Assembly: GCA_945870465.1 (NCBI GenBank)
Contig: CAMBSS010000008.1
Span: 1 to 51,651, forward strand
Direction: 5' to 3'
DNA: 51,651 nucleotides
Source: Bordetella parapertussis
GTDB lineage: Bacteria > Pseudomonadota > Gammaproteobacteria > Burkholderiales > SG8-41
Below the pieces are notes generated by a model. It worked only from the letters and a program-made list of their open reading frames with translations. It did not search any database and was not told the origin of the DNA. Below are positions 6,474-16,459 of the stretch, piece after piece; positions within the stretch are counted from its first letter, which is position 1, and the number at the start of each line of letters is the position of its first letter. A program made the translations under genes and the position numbers.

Positions 6474-9356
6474 CTAGTTAAGCAAATTCTTCAAATACTG
6501 GCCGGTGTGGCTCGCCGTGTTCTTGACAATCGCTTCCGGCGCGCCTTCGGCGATGATGCGTCCGCCGCCGTCGCCGCCTTCGGGCCCGAGATCGATGATC
6601 CAGTCGGCGGTCTTGATGACGTCGAGATTGTGCTCAATGACGACCACCGTGTTGCCGTGGTCGCGCAGGCGGTGCAGCACTCGCAGCAGCAGGTCGATGT
6701 CGTGGAAGTGCAGGCCGGTGGTCGGCTCGTCGAGTATGTACAGGGTACGTCCGGTGTCGCGCTTGGAGAGTTCGAGCGCCAGTTTGACGCGCTGCGCTTC
6801 GCCGCCCGACAACGTGGTCGCGCTCTGGCCGAGCGTGATGTAACCGAGACCGACGTCGAGCAGCGTATGCAGTTTGCGTGCGACAACCGGCACCGCGCCG
6901 AAAAATTCCGCCGCCTGCTCGACCGTCATCGCCAGCACCTGCGTGATGCTTTTACCTTTGTACTGAACTTCTAGCGTCTCGCGGTTGTAGCGCTGGCCGC
7001 GGCACACATCGCAGGGCACGTAGATATCGGGCAGGAAGTGCATCTCGACTTTGAGCACGCCGTCGCCCTGGCAGGCTTCGCAGCGCCCGCCTTTGACGTT
7101 GAACGAAAAACGTCCCGGGCCGTAGCCGCGCTCGCGCGCCATCGGCACGCCGGCAAACAGCTCGCGGATCGGCGTGAAAAGGCCGGTGTAGGTGGCGGGA
7201 TTGGAACGCGGTGTGCGGCCGATCGGGCTTTGATCGACGTTGACGACCTTGTCGAAATGTTCGAGCCCATTGATGGCGGTGTGCGCGGCCGGTTCGGCGG
7301 TGCTGCCATAGAGATGGCGCGCCGCCGCGCTGTAGAGGGTGTCGTTGATCAGCGTGGATTTTCCCGAGCCCGAAACGCCGGTGACGCAGACGAAAAGACC
7401 GACCGGCACGTTGACGGAAATGTCTTTCAGATTATTGCCGCTCGCGCCTTCGATGTTCAACAAGCGATTCATATCGGGTTTGTGGCGCAGTCCCGGCACT
7501 TCGATGCGGCGGCGCCCCGTCAAATATTGACCGGTCAGCGATTCGGCATTGTTGCGAATGTCATCGGGTGTGCCTTGCGCGATGATGCGTCCGCCGTGCT
7601 CGCCGGCGCCGAGGCCGATGTCGACGATGTGGTCGGCGTGCTCGATGGCATCCTGATCGTGCTCGACGACGATCACGGTGTTGCCGATGTCACGCAGGCG
7701 CTTCAGCGTGTCGAGCAACCGCGCGTTATCGCGTTGGTGCAGGCCGATCGACGGTTCGTCGAGCACGTACATCACGCCGGTGAGTCCCGACCCGATCTGG
7801 CTTGCCAGCCGGATGCGCTGTGCTTCGCCGCCGGACAGCGTGTCGGCGGAACGGTCAAGCGACAGGTAGTCGAGCCCGACGTCGTTCAGGAACGTGATGC
7901 GGTTGATGATTTCCTTGATGATGCGGTCGGCGATCGCCAGCTTGTTGCCTGGCAGCTTGACCGCCGCAAAAAATGTCGCGGCCTGCTTGAGCGGGAATGC
8001 GCTGATTTCGTAAATCGCCTTGCCGGCGACCTGCACGTTGCGCGCTTCGCGGCGCAGGCGCGTGCCTTCGCATTCGGGGCAAGTCTGGCCGTTCAGATAC
8101 TTGGCGAGCTCCTCGCGCACCACCAGTGAATCGGTTTCGCGATAACGCCGCTCAAGGTTCGGAATGATGCCTTCGAACGTGTGTTCGCGTAGCGACTTGC
8201 TGCCGCGTTCGCCGACGTAGATGAATTTGATTTTCTCGCTGCCCGAGCCTTGCAGCACCGCCTGCTGAATTGCCGCAGACAGCTTTTCGAACGGCGTTTC
8301 GAGATCGAAGCGGTAGTGCGTGGCAAGGCATTGCAGCATCTGGAAATAAAACTGGTTGCGCTTGTCCCAGCCGCGTATCGCGCCCGCGCCGAGCGACAGG
8401 TGCGGATAGGCAACGACGCGCTTGGGGTCGAAGAAGCTGATGTGGCCGAGGCCGTCGCAGCGCGGACAGGCGCCCATCGGGTTGTTGAACGAAAACAACC
8501 GTGGTTCGAGTTCGGGCAGCGAATAAGTGCAGATCGGGCAGGCGAACTTGGCGGAGAACAAATGTTCTTTGCCGCCGTCCATTTCGACCGCGAGCGCGCG
8601 GCCTTCGGAATGGCGCAGCGCGGTCTCGAACGATTCGGCGAGACGTTGTTTCAGTTCGGGACGCACCTTGAGGCGGTCGACCACCACTTCGACGGTGTGC
8701 TTGATGTTCTTTTTCAGTTTCGGCAGGTCGTCGATTTCATGCACCTTGCCGTCGATGCGCACGCGCACGAAGCCCTGCGCGCGCAATTCATCGAATAGAT
8801 CGACTTGCTCGCCCTTGCGGCCGACGATGAGCGGCGACAGGATCATCAGCTTGGTGTCTTCGGGCAGCAGCAGCACGTGGTCGACCATCTGCGCAACGCT
8901 TTGCGCTTCGAGCACGATGTTGTGATCGGGGCAGTGCGGGTCGCCGACGCGCGCGAAGAGAAGACGCAGGTAATCGTGGATTTCGGTCACGGTGCCGACG
9001 GTCGAGCGCGGGTTGTGACTGGTGGCCTTCTGCTCGATCGAAATCGCCGGCGACAGGCCTTCGATGAGGTCGACGTCGGGTTTTTCCATCAACTGCAGGA
9101 ACTGGCGCGCGTAAGTCGACAGCGATTCGACGTAACGGCGCTGGCCTTCGGCGTATAGCGTGTCGAACGCGAGCGAAGATTTGCCCGAGCCCGACAGGCC
9201 GGTGATGACGATCAACCGGTTGCGCGGCAGATCGAGGCTGATGTTCTTCAGGTTGTGCGTGCGCGCGCCGCGAACGCGTATCAGGTCGGCGTTTTTGGCG
9301 CACGCGTCGGGTCCCGCGGGTTGCAGGCGGACGACGGTGGGTCGAGGTGTAGACAA
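6474..9356 (-). CDS. uvrA: Excinuclease ABC subunit A
   Basis: The damage-recognition ATPase of nucleotide excision repair, which loads UvrB. Two ABC modules are visible. The N-terminal half has [12 protein letters not shown], Walker [10 protein letters not shown], the first zinc site (CPICTY... CPRCDG) and signature [12 protein letters not shown]. The C-terminal half has GVSGSGKST, the second zinc finger (CEACQGDG... [10 protein letters not shown]), signature [12 protein letters not shown] and Walker [12 protein letters not shown]. Length 960 against about 940 in E. coli. The start is uncertain: this TTG lies just downstream of a plausible promoter, whereas an in-frame TTG at 9404 would precede it. 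No LexA box is obvious. It is divergent from the MFS gene. Confidence 0.96.
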   Translation of the reverse strand: MSTPRPTVVRLQPAGPDACAKNADLIRVRGARTHNLKNISLDLPRNRLIVITGLSGSGKSSLAFDTLYAEGQRRYVESLSTYARQFLQLMEKPDVDLIEGLSPAISIEQKATSHNPRSTVGTVTEIHDYLRLLFARVGDPHCPDHNIVLEAQSVAQMVDHVLLLPEDTKLMILSPLIVGRKGEQVDLFDELRAQGFVRVRIDGKVHEIDDLPKLKKNIKHTVEVVVDRLKVRPELKQRLAESFETALRHSEGRALAVEMDGGKEHLFSAKFACPICTYSLPELEPRLFSFNNPMGACPRCDGLGHISFFDPKRVVAYPHLSLGAGAIRGWDKRNQFYFQMLQCLATHYRFDLETPFEKLSAAIQQAVLQGSGSEKIKFIYVGERGSKSLREHTFEGIIPNLERRYRETDSLVVREELAKYLNGQTCPECEGTRLRREARNVQVAGKAIYEISAFPLKQAATFFAAVKLPGNKLAIADRIIKEIINRITFLNDVGLDYLSLDRSADTLSGGEAQRIRLASQIGSGLTGVMYVLDEPSIGLHQRDNARLLDTLKRLRDIGNTVIVVEHDQDAIEHADHIVDIGLGAGEHGGRIIAQGTPDDIRNNAESLTGQYLTGRRRIEVPGLRHKPDMNRLLNIEGASGNNLKDISVNVPVGLFVCVTGVSGSGKSTLINDTLYSAAARHLYGSTAEPAAHTAINGLEHFDKVVNVDQSPIGRTPRSNPATYTGLFTPIRELFAGVPMARERGYGPGRFSFNVKGGRCEACQGDGVLKVEMHFLPDIYVPCDVCRGQRYNRETLEVQYKGKSITQVLAMTVEQAAEFFGAVPVVARKLHTLLDVGLGYITLGQSATTLSGGEAQRVKLALELSKRDTGRTLYILDEPTTGLHFHDIDLLLRVLHRLRDHGNTVVVIEHNLDVIKTADWIIDLGPEGGDGGGRIIAEGAPEAIVKNTASHTGQYLKNLLN

Positions 9357-9384
9357 GTGGCCTGGCCGCTCAAGTAAACCTGCT

Positions 9385-9414
9385 AATATACCGCACTTTC
9401 GCAACGCTCCCCAA
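9385..9414 (-). promoter_or_regulatory. Candidate sigma-70 promoter of uvrA
   Basis: On the minus strand TTGGGG (-35-like) is followed after 18 bases by TATATT (-10). Transcription would begin near 9378, about 20 bases before the chosen uvrA start. The -35 box is poor, so this is a pattern match only. Confidence 0.4.
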
Positions 9415-9424
9415 GCCGTATTTG

Positions 9425-10798
9425 ATGAAGTTTCCCGGTAACCGCATGACCGTCGCCGAATTGCGCGCGAGCATCAGTCTCGCCGGCATTTTCGGCCTGC
9501 GCATGCTGGGCATGTTCGTCATCCTGCCGGTGTTCGCGATCTATGCCGAGCACATTCCGGGCGGCAACAACCTGACGCTGGTCGGCATCGCGCTCGGCGT
9601 TTACGGGCTGACGCAATCGGTGCTGCAAATCCCATTCGGCTGGCTGTCGGACCGTTACGGCCGCAAACCGGTCATCTATTTCGGTTTGGCAATTTTTGCG
9701 GCCGGAAGTTTCGTCGCCGCGGCGGCGGACAATATTTATATCGTGATTCTGGGCCGCGTGCTGCAGGGGGCGGGCGCCATTTCCGCCGCGGTGATGGCGA
9801 TGGCGGCCGACCTCACGCGCGAAGATCAGCGCACCAAGGCGATGGCGATGATAGGTATGACCATCGGCCTCACCTTTGCCGTGTCCCTGGTGGCGAGCCC
9901 GTGGCTCAACCAGGTCATCGGCGTGCCGGGGATATTCGCCATGACGGGCGTGCTGTCATTGCTCGCGATGATCGTGGTTTACCTGATTCCAGACGCCCAC
10001 TCGACGCAGGCGCAGGAAGCGGCTTTGGCTGCGCCAAGTTTTGCCAAGGTGTTGCGGGAGCCGCAGCTGGCACGGCTTAACGTGGGGATATTTGTGTTGC
10101 AGGCCGTGCTGATGGCGCTGTTCGTGGTGGTGCCGCTGGCGCTGCGCGATATCGGGCTCGCGGTCGATCATCATTGGCAGGTCTACCTGCCGGTCATGCT
10201 GGGCTCATTCGTGCTGATGGTGCCCGGCATCCTGATGGCGGAAAAGTACGGCCGCGTCAAAGCGGTGTTTATCGCTTCGATTGCGATGATACTGGGCGGA
10301 CAACTGGCCATGCCGTGGCTGCTGGCCGGCGTCGTTCCCATTGCGTTCTTCCTGCTCATTTTCTTCACTGCATTCAACGTGCTTGAAGCGATGCTGCCGT
10401 CGCTGATTTCCAAGCTGGCGCCGCCCGGCGCCAAGGGCATGGCGATCGGCATATTCAGCAGCGTCCAGTTTCTGGGCACGTTTGTCGGGGCGGCAGGCGG
10501 GGGCTTTCTCTACCAGCATTACGGCGCGCGCGGCGTGTTCGTGTTTGACGCCGTCTTGCTTGCCGCGTGGCTCGCGCTGGCGGCTGGCATGCAGGCGCCG
10601 CGCTCGGTGCGCACCCGGACGTACGCGATCCCGGCCTTGGACAGCACGCAGGCGAACTCGCTGCTGGTGCGGCTGCAGGCGCAACCCGGCGTGCTGGAAG
10701 TGATATTGGCGGCCGGCGGGCGCACCGCCCGCCTCAAAGTTGACGCGACAGGCTACGACGAACGGGTCGTGTTACGATTGATCGAAGATATAATCTAG
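9425..10798 (+). CDS. yajR: YajR-type MFS transporter with C-terminal YAM domain
   Basis: An inner-membrane major facilitator of 457 residues with twelve predicted hydrophobic segments. It shares many blocks with E. coli Yaj[21 protein letters not shown] (motif A), [35 protein letters not shown] and [10 protein letters not shown]. The last 70 residues ([20 protein letters not shown]... VLRLIEDI) form the small ferredoxin-like YAM domain that marks this subfamily. The substrate of YajR is not established. The gene is divergent from uvrA and 22 bp upstream of ssb, an arrangement I recall from many betaproteobacteria, so the two are probably one operon. An alternative start is the ATG at 9446 (MTVAEL). 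Confidence 0.9.
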   Translation: MKFPGNRMTVAELRASISLAGIFGLRMLGMFVILPVFAIYAEHIPGGNNLTLVGIALGVYGLTQSVLQIPFGWLSDRYGRKPVIYFGLAIFAAGSFVAAAADNIYIVILGRVLQGAGAISAAVMAMAADLTREDQRTKAMAMIGMTIGLTFAVSLVASPWLNQVIGVPGIFAMTGVLSLLAMIVVYLIPDAHSTQAQEAALAAPSFAKVLREPQLARLNVGIFVLQAVLMALFVVVPLALRDIGLAVDHHWQVYLPVMLGSFVLMVPGILMAEKYGRVKAVFIASIAMILGGQLAMPWLLAGVVPIAFFLLIFFTAFNVLEAMLPSLISKLAPPGAKGMAIGIFSSVQFLGTFVGAAGGGFLYQHYGARGVFVFDAVLLAAWLALAAGMQAPRSVRTRTYAIPALDSTQANSLLVRLQAQPGVLEVILAAGGRTARLKVDATGYDERVVLRLIEDII

Positions 10799-10820
10799 CA
10801 GAACTAATTGGAGGCCCGAT

Positions 10821-11291
10821 ATGGCATCTGTGAACAAGGTAATCCTGGTAGGTAATCTCGGCAAAGACCCTGAGTCACGCTTTTTGCCCGACGGCGGCGC
10901 GGTGTGCAATTTCAGCATCGCCACCACCGACAAGTGGAAAGACAAGAGCGGCGAGCAGCAGGAGCGCACCGAATGGCACCGCGTTTCGACGTTCGCCAAG
11001 CTGGCGGAAATCTGCGGCGAATACCTGAAAAAAGGCTCGCAGGTCTACGTCGAGGGCCGGCTGCAGACGCGCAAATGGCAGGACAAGGAAGGCAAAGACC
11101 GCTACACCACCGAAATCGTCGCCGACCGCATGCAGATGCTGGGTTCGCGCGCCGGCGGTTCCGACTCGATGTCGCGCGGCGAACCGAAAGAGGCCACATC
11201 TTCTGGCGGCGGTGGCGGCAAACCTGCGGCGGCCGCGAAAAAAGGCGGCGGCGCATCGTTTGACGATATGGACGACGACATTCCATTCTAA
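10821..11291 (+). CDS. ssb: Single-stranded DNA-binding protein
   Basis: A 156-residue SSB that coats single-stranded DNA in replication, repair and recombination. The OB fold covers residues 1-110 ([43 protein letters not shown]). A Gly/Ala/Lys-rich flexible linker ([16 protein letters not shown]) leads to the acidic tip DDMDDDIPF, which binds partner proteins. A GGAGG ribosome site lies about six bases before the ATG. It follows yajR closely and precedes pta by 39 bp. A near-exact second copy of the last six codons and stop lies just downstream, out of frame. Confidence 0.97.
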   Translation: MASVNKVILVGNLGKDPESRFLPDGGAVCNFSIATTDKWKDKSGEQQERTEWHRVSTFAKLAEICGEYLKKGSQVYVEGRLQTRKWQDKEGKDRYTTEIVADRMQMLGSRAGGSDSMSRGEPKEATSSGGGGGKPAAAAKKGGGASFDDMDDDIPF

Positions 11292-11296
11292 AAGCG

Positions 11297-11317
11297 GACG
11301 ACGACATTCCGTTCTAA
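11297..11317 (+). repeat. Duplicated copy of the ssb 3' end
   Basis: These 21 bases repeat the final coding bases and stop of ssb (11271-11291) with a single A-to-G difference. They encode DDDIPF plus stop. The offset is 26 bases, so the copy is out of frame with ssb and lies in the ssb-pta gap. Confidence 0.85.
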
Positions 11318-11330
11318 GAATTCATAACGC

Positions 11331-12317
11331 GTGAGCGACATCGTTGACGCCTGCAAGGCGCAGGCGCGGGGACGTGGCAAACGCCTAGTTTTTCCCGAAG
11401 GTCACGATGAGCGCATCGTTGCCGCCGCGCGTCGTTTGTTGGACGAGCAAATTGCGCTGCCGATACTCCTCGGCGCGCCCGCTGAAATCGAAGCCGCCGC
11501 CGCGCGCGCCCACGTTTCCCTCGATGGCATAGTCACGGTCGATCCCCAGAGCAGCGAACGGCTGGGCGCTTACGCCAGTCTTTATGCGGCCAGCCGGCCG
11601 GATGGCGCGAAGATAGCTGCGCGGCTGGTGCGCAAACCATTGTTTCACGCCGGCATGATGGTCAAGGCGCAGGACGCGGACGCGATGATCGCGGGTGTTG
11701 CGAATGCCACCGGACGCGTGATCGAAGCGGGATTGATGACCGTAGGGCTCGCGGAGGGCATGCGCATGCCGTCGAGTTTTTTCCTGGTGATCGTGCCCGG
11801 CCGCGACGGCGCGGCGGCGCGCAACTTCATTTACGCTGACTGCGCGGTCAACGTCGAACCGGATGCAGAAACGCTTGCCGATATCGCGCTTGCTTCCGCT
11901 GCAACCTGCCGCGCGCTGCTGCACGAAGAGCCGCGGGTCGCGCTGCTGTCGTTTTCCACCAAGGGCAGCGCGCAACATGCACGCATCGACAAGGTGACGC
12001 GCGCGCTTGCTCTCGCGAAAGCGCGTGCGCCGGAACTACTCATCGATGGTGAGTTACAGGCGGACACCGCATTGTCACCGCAAGCGGCGGCGAAAAAGAT
12101 GAAGGAAGTCGGCGCCGTCGCCGGCCAGGCGAACGTGCTGGTGTTTCCCGATCTCGATGCCGGCAATATCGGTTACAAACTCACCCAGTACATGGCCAGC
12201 GCGCGCGCCGTGGGCCCGGTGCTGCAGGGTTTCGCGCGGCCGCTCTCCGACCTGTCGCGCGGGGCGAGTGTGGAAGATATCGTCGCCACCGCTGCTATCG
12301 TGCTGGCCGGCGCTTAA
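11331..12317 (+). CDS. pta: Phosphate acetyltransferase
   Basis: Interconverts acetyl-CoA and acetyl phosphate. This is the short, single-domain form (328 residues, EutD/PTA_PTB type) without the N-terminal DRTGG regions of enteric Pta. Blocks seen are [66 protein letters not shown] and [18 protein letters not shown]. The start is GTG, 13 bases after the duplicated ssb tail. AckA is encoded 1.4 kb away on the other strand, so the acetyl-CoA / acetate couple is complete. The end of the gene faces that of the citrate synthase. A second acyl-phosphate-forming enzyme of the same superfamily lies beside ackA. Confidence 0.93.
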   Translation: MSDIVDACKAQARGRGKRLVFPEGHDERIVAAARRLLDEQIALPILLGAPAEIEAAAARAHVSLDGIVTVDPQSSERLGAYASLYAASRPDGAKIAARLVRKPLFHAGMMVKAQDADAMIAGVANATGRVIEAGLMTVGLAEGMRMPSSFFLVIVPGRDGAAARNFIYADCAVNVEPDAETLADIALASAATCRALLHEEPRVALLSFSTKGSAQHARIDKVTRALALAKARAPELLIDGELQADTALSPQAAAKKMKEVGAVAGQANVLVFPDLDAGNIGYKLTQYMASARAVGPVLQGFARPLSDLSRGASVEDIVATAAIVLAGA

Positions 12318-12321
12318 CGCA

Positions 12322-13464
12322 TTAACGCTTTTCGATCGGCACGTAAGTGCGCGGCTCCGGGCCGTTGTATAGCGTGAGCGGGCGCAACAGGATATTGTTC
12401 TCAATCTGCTCGATGACCTGGATCGTCCAGCCCGGCACGCGGCCGACGGCGAAGATCGGCACGAACAGGTCCTCGGCGATGCCGTTCAGAAAGTAGACGA
12501 CGCCCGCATAGAAATCCACGTTCACGTTGACGCCGTGGCGCGCATAAGGGCTCATTGCCGCCACGACCGCTTCCAGAATTCCATACCATTGCGGCTGGCC
12601 CATTTCGCGCGAAAGTTTTTCCACGCCGGCACGCATGTGGCGCGCACGCGGATCTTCGGCGCGATAAACGCGATGGCCGAAGCCCATCACCGGCTCCTTG
12701 TTTGCGCGCTTGGTTTTCACGTACTCTGCGGCTTTGGAGGCATCGCCTATCTCCTGCGCCATGCGCATTACGTTCTCCGCAGCACCGCCGTGCGCGGGGC
12801 CGGCGAGTGCTGCGATGGCGGACGTGATCGCGCCGTGCAGGTCGGCATCCGTGCCGGCCACTACGCGTGCGGCGAACGACGACGCGTTCGAGCCGTGTTC
12901 TGCGTGCAGGACCATGTCGAGGTCCATCAGGCGCGCGGCGTCCGCGCTCGGTTCCTTGCCCTTGAGCATGTAGAGAAAGTTTGCTGCATGACCGAGGCGC
13001 GGGTTGGGCGCAATCGGCTCACGACCGTTGCGAATATGCTCATGTGCGGCGACTATCATCGGTACCTGGACGGTGAGCCGGATGCCTTTGCGCAGCGTTG
13101 CTGCAGGCGATTTGTCCGCGGTCTCGGGATCAAATGTCGCGAGCGCGGAAACCGCGGTGCGCAACACGTCCATCGGGTGGGCGCCCTTGATGAGACGGAT
13201 CACGTCGTAGATTTGCGGCGGCAGCACGCGCGCGGCCTTGAGTTCGGCGGTAAACGCGTCGAGTTCCGCGCGTTTGGGCAATTCGCCTTTCAAAAGGAGG
13301 TAGCAAGTCTCTTCGAAGGCTGAATGCTCGGCAAGCTCGTGGATCGAATAACCGCGATAGCGCAGCTCGCCGTTGCGCCCGTCGATGTAGCACACGCGCG
13401 AGCGGTCGAAGTACATGCCCTTCAGGCCGCGGTGTATTTCTATTTTTTCGGTGGTCTCTTCCAT
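12322..13464 (-). CDS. Citrate synthase / 2-methylcitrate synthase
   Basis: Condenses an acyl-CoA (acetyl- or propionyl-) with oxaloacetate. The 380-residue length and sequence style (RGLKGMYFDRSRVCYIDG, LRYRGYSIHELAE) fit the small citrate synthases that include CitZ, PrpC and archaeal forms, not the long GltA hexamers. Catalytic residues are seen in VLHAEHGSNAS (His), GPAHGGAAENV, GFGHRVYRAEDPRA (His/Arg) and VNVDFYAG (Asp). The start ATG has AAGGAG seven bases upstream; a longer in-frame version lacks this. It is encoded with ackA and a Ptb-like gene on the same strand, next to pta, so it may serve acetate or propionate assimilation. Motifs do not separate the two substrates. Confidence 0.9.
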   Translation of the reverse strand: MEETTEKIEIHRGLKGMYFDRSRVCYIDGRNGELRYRGYSIHELAEHSAFEETCYLLLKGELPKRAELDAFTAELKAARVLPPQIYDVIRLIKGAHPMDVLRTAVSALATFDPETADKSPAATLRKGIRLTVQVPMIVAAHEHIRNGREPIAPNPRLGHAANFLYMLKGKEPSADAARLMDLDMVLHAEHGSNASSFAARVVAGTDADLHGAITSAIAALAGPAHGGAAENVMRMAQEIGDASKAAEYVKTKRANKEPVMGFGHRVYRAEDPRARHMRAGVEKLSREMGQPQWYGILEAVVAAMSPYARHGVNVNVDFYAGVVYFLNGIAEDLFVPIFAVGRVPGWTIQVIEQIENNILLRPLTLYNGPEPRTYVPIEKR

Positions 13465-13510
13465 TACCTTGCTCCTTCTGAAACTCAATCTAAAAGCGCT
13501 AAACATCTTG

Positions 13511-13660
13511 AACCGCCAAGGACGCGAAGGACGCTAAGGACGCTAAGGGAAGCCAGGCCATAGGCAAGAACCATCATTCCCCATAACATCGTTGCCCTAT
13601 ATTGTTCTTTCTTATCTATTCCTTTGCTTTTCCTTCGCGTCCTTTGCGTCCTTTGCGGTG
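13511..13660. repeat. Intergenic inverted-repeat element, copy C (variant unit)
   Basis: The left arm (13511-13547) reads AACCGCCAAGGACGCGAAGG and continues with GACGCTAAG units. The right arm (13630-13660) is its approximate inverse and ends in CTTTGCGGTG. About 80 AT-rich bases lie between. The layout matches elements A and B: AACCGCC outer tip, short tandem units in each arm, gene-end location. The unit sequence differs. It lies between the citrate synthase start and the ackA end. Confidence 0.7.
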
Positions 13661-13669
13661 ATAGGTTTT

Positions 13670-14857
13670 CTAAGTACTCGCCGCCAGCAGGCGGCCGGTG
13701 TGGCGCGCAATCACGATCTCCTCGTCGGTGGGAATGACCCATGCCGTGGTGCGAGCGCCCGTCATAGTAATACACGTTGCATGGCGGGCGTTGGCGGTCG
13801 GGTCGAGTTCGACGCCCAGCCACGCGCAATGTTTGCAGATCAATTCACGCACTGGCGCAGCGTGTTCGCCGATACCGCCGGTGAATATTAACGCATCGAG
13901 CCCGCCGAGGGCGGCGGCGAGCGAGCCGATTTCGCGAGCTGCGCGATAGGCGAAGAGTTCGACCGCCGTGCGTGCGCGCAGATCGGCGCTGGCGAGAAGC
14001 ACGCGCATGTCTGAACTCACCCCGGAAACGCCGAGCAGGCCGGAACGCAAATACAGCAAGTCCTCCACCGCGTCGGCGCTCATGCCGCGCTCGCGCATCA
14101 GGTAAAACACGACGCCCGGGTCGAGGGAGCCTGCGCGGGTGCCCATCATCAGCCCGTCGAGCACGGAAAATCCCATGGTGGTCGCCATGCTCGTACGTGC
14201 CAGCAACGCGCACAGGCTGGCGCCCGCGCCTAGGTGGGCGACGATGACGCGGCCATCGGCCTGCTTGCCCAGATGGTCGGGCGACACATCCGCAATATAT
14301 TGATACGACAGCCCATGAAAGCCGTAACGCTTGATTCCGCTCGCGGACAGTTCCTGCGGCAACGCGTACATCCGGGCGAGCGCGGGTTGCGTGCAGTGAA
14401 ATGCGTTGTCGAAGCAGGCGACCTGCGGCAAACCCGGACGCAACCGGGCCAGCGCGCGGATCGCAGCGAGATTGTGCGGCTGATGCAGGCGCGCGAGCGG
14501 CACCAGCTTGTCGAGTTGCGCAAGTATGGCGTCATTCACGAGTACAGGTGCCGTGAACTGGTCGGCACCGTGCACCACGCGATGGCCGGCGGCGACGATG
14601 CGCAGGTTTTTGCATTGAGCATCGATCCAGGCGAAGAGCCGTTCCAGCGCTTGCTCATGCGTCAACGCTGGCGTGGCGTCGGCCAGCGGGTTTTCGGTGA
14701 ATGGTTTGCCGGCGGCGTCGCTCGCCGCGAAGTGCGGCTCTGTGCCGAGTCCGTCGATCGAACCGCGCAGCTTGCGTTCAGGCGTCGCGCCGGCGGTATA
14801 AGCGGCGAATTTGATGCTGGAAGAACCCGCGTTGATGACAAGGGTTGCGTCCGTCAC
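13670..14857 (-). CDS. ackA: Acetate kinase
   Basis: Phosphorylates acetate with ATP, or makes ATP from acetyl phosphate (propionate is often also accepted). Family blocks over 395 residues: VINAGSSSIKFA at 7-18, GHRVVHGAD near 91-99, FDNAFHCTQP, RYGFHGLSYQYI, VAHLGAGASLCA, MGTRAGSLDPGV, FTGGIGEHAAPVRE and the C-terminal IPTDEEIVIARHT. The start is GTG, overlapping the stop of the upstream Ptb-like gene by four bases (GTGA), so the two are coupled. Pta is encoded divergently nearby. Inverted repeat C follows the stop directly. Confidence 0.95.
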   Translation of the reverse strand: MTDATLVINAGSSSIKFAAYTAGATPERKLRGSIDGLGTEPHFAASDAAGKPFTENPLADATPALTHEQALERLFAWIDAQCKNLRIVAAGHRVVHGADQFTAPVLVNDAILAQLDKLVPLARLHQPHNLAAIRALARLRPGLPQVACFDNAFHCTQPALARMYALPQELSASGIKRYGFHGLSYQYIADVSPDHLGKQADGRVIVAHLGAGASLCALLARTSMATTMGFSVLDGLMMGTRAGSLDPGVVFYLMRERGMSADAVEDLLYLRSGLLGVSGVSSDMRVLLASADLRARTAVELFAYRAAREIGSLAAALGGLDALIFTGGIGEHAAPVRELICKHCAWLGVELDPTANARHATCITMTGARTTAWVIPTDEEIVIARHTGRLLAAST

Positions 14858-15843
14858 TTATGGACTTTCTTCACGTGCGTGCGTAACAGAACTGCGATCG
14901 CAGCGGAGGCCATGCGCGCCTGCGCCGGATCGGCGCGGCTGGTAAGCGCGATCGGCACGCGCGCGCCAAGCACGATGCCGGCCGCCTTGGCGCCGGCCAG
15001 GTACTGCAGCTGCTTGACCAGCATGTTGCCGGCTTCGAGATCGGGCACCATCAGGATGTCCGGCCGTCCCGCCACCTGCGAAGTGATGTGTTTGGCGCGC
15101 CGTGCGACATCCGAGATCGCGTTGTCGAACGCCAGTGGCCCGTCGAGCAGCGCGCCCGTGATCTGCCCGCGATCGGCCATCTTGCACAATGCGGCCGCAT
15201 CGATGGTCGAGGGAATCTTGGACGTCACCGTTTCGAGCGCGGACAGGATCGCCACACGCGGGCGCGCGATGCCGAGCGCATGCGCGAGGTCAATGGCATT
15301 CTGCACGATGTCGCGCTTGGTCTCGAGGTCTGGATAGATGTTGATCGCGGCGTCCGTGATCAGGAGAGGGCGCGGGTAAGCCGGCACGTCGAGCAGGAAA
15401 ACGTGGCTGATGCGCCGCGCGGTGCGCAGCCCGGTGGCTTCCGCGACGACCGCGCTCATGAGTTCATCGGTGTGCAAGCTGCCTTTTATCAGGCCTTCGA
15501 CGTGCCCGGCGCGCGCGAGCGCCACCGCCGCTACCGCTGCGGCGTGGCTGTGCTCGGTGGAGACGATTTCGTATCCGCTGATGTTCAACCCCGCCGCTTT
15601 GGCGACGCGGTGGATTTTTGCCGCGGGCCCGACCAATATCGGCTTGATGAGCCGGTGGCGCGCGGCATCAAGCGCGCCGCGCAGCGATTCGGTGTCGCAG
15701 GGATGGACTACGGCCATAGGCAGCGGTGGCAGGCGCCGGTTGCGCGCGAACAGTTTCTGGAAAGCTTTATGTTGCGCGTTCAAACGGAAGGTCCTGTTGG
15801 ATGGCGGGCGGCAGCGGGCGGGGGGCGGGAGAGGTAGCTCCAT
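14854..15843 (-). CDS. Phosphate acetyl/butyryltransferase family protein (Ptb-like)
   Basis: A member of the PTA_PTB family resembling phosphotransbutyrylases and the C-terminal half of enoyl-CoA hydratase/phosphate acetyltransferase proteins. It would turn an acyl-CoA into an acyl phosphate for the adjacent kinase. Blocks: LPPLPMAVVHPCDTESLRGA, LIKPILVGPAAKI, HSHAAAVAAV, GLIKGSLHTDELMSAVV, HVFLLDVPAYPRPLLITDAA, NIYPDLETKRDI and MVPDLEAGNMLVKQLQYLAG. The ATG chosen has GGAG five bases upstream and gives 329 residues; the frame stays open upstream for another 54 codons. It overlaps ackA by four bases. A second Pta-type enzyme beside ackA suggests a C3-C4 or branched acyl substrate, by inference only. 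Confidence 0.85.
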   Translation of the reverse strand: MELPLPPPARCRPPSNRTFRLNAQHKAFQKLFARNRRLPPLPMAVVHPCDTESLRGALDAARHRLIKPILVGPAAKIHRVAKAAGLNISGYEIVSTEHSHAAAVAAVALARAGHVEGLIKGSLHTDELMSAVVAEATGLRTARRISHVFLLDVPAYPRPLLITDAAINIYPDLETKRDIVQNAIDLAHALGIARPRVAILSALETVTSKIPSTIDAAALCKMADRGQITGALLDGPLAFDNAISDVARRAKHITSQVAGRPDILMVPDLEAGNMLVKQLQYLAGAKAAGIVLGARVPIALTSRADPAQARMASAAIAVLLRTHVKKVHK

Positions 15844-15965
15844 CAGCGCTCCGTCTGCCGAAAGCATGAGTATAGCGGAGCGATTACCGTCTTCCTGCCG
15901 CCCCCGCCCATTGAGTTTTACCGTTTTCGGTCCCATCTCATCTCGCTGGGCGGGGCGCTTTCCGC

Positions 15966-15971
15966 TATAAT
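15966..15971 (+). promoter_or_regulatory. Candidate -10 box of the fmdB-DUF502 operon
   Basis: A perfect TATAAT lies 26 bases before the FmdB ATG, with no good -35 match at the proper distance. Transcription would start near 15978, giving a leader of about 20 bases. Confidence 0.45.
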
Positions 15972-15997
15972 CCAACCTTTTGAATTTGGGAGAAATT

Positions 15998-16354
15998 ATG
16001 CCCATCTATGAGTATCGATGCACGGCGTGCGGGTTCCAAAAGGAATTCCTGCAGAAATTGAGCGATGCTCCGATGAAGGATTGCCCCGAGTGCGGGAAAC
16101 CGGCTTTGAGCAAAATGGTGACTGCTGCCGGCTTTCAATTGAAGGGCAGCGGCTGGTACGCGACCGATTTCAAGCATGGCGCCAAGACGGCGGACAAGCC
16201 GGCAGCGAAAGCGGACGACACGCCGGCGGCAAAGTCGGACGACAAGTCCGCGGCAAAAGCCGACGCCAAACCCGCAGCTGATGCGCCGGCGAAAAAGGCC
16301 GATGCACCCGCCGCGGCGGCAAAGCCGGCCGCGACGCCGGTGGCGAACAGCTGA
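15998..16354 (+). CDS. FmdB-family zinc-ribbon protein
   Basis: A 118-residue protein with an N-terminal FmdB/CxxC zinc ribbon: MPIYEYRCTACG and, after a spacer, CPECGKPALSKMVT, giving two CxxC pairs that bind one zinc. After GSGWYATDFK the chain becomes a low-complexity tail of Ala, Lys, Asp and Pro repeats (KPAAKADD and the like) of about 60 residues. The start has GGGAGA about six bases upstream. FmdB proteins are implicated as regulators or assembly factors, and the molecular role is unclear. The order FmdB, DUF502, aspS is one I associate with betaproteobacteria and suggests a housekeeping operon. Confidence 0.85.
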   Translation: MPIYEYRCTACGFQKEFLQKLSDAPMKDCPECGKPALSKMVTAAGFQLKGSGWYATDFKHGAKTADKPAAKADDTPAAKSDDKSAAKADAKPAADAPAKKADAPAAAAKPAATPVANS

Positions 16355-16459
16355 TCACGCCGGTCCGCCGGCGCGCCTGCAACAGGTTTTCCGCCATATC
16401 GTTTGGTGTCGCGTACAACCGCGCGCGCCGTTTATCAAAGTGTCCATGCGAGGATGCAG

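Noticed and set aside
7038..8129. Long plus-strand frame antisense to uvrA
   Set aside because: Typical shadow of a GC-rich gene; uvrA motifs on the other strand are unambiguous.
9385..9420. LexA-type SOS box between uvrA and yajR
   Set aside because: No CTGT-N8-ACAG palindrome could be found in the gap; only an ordinary promoter pattern is present.
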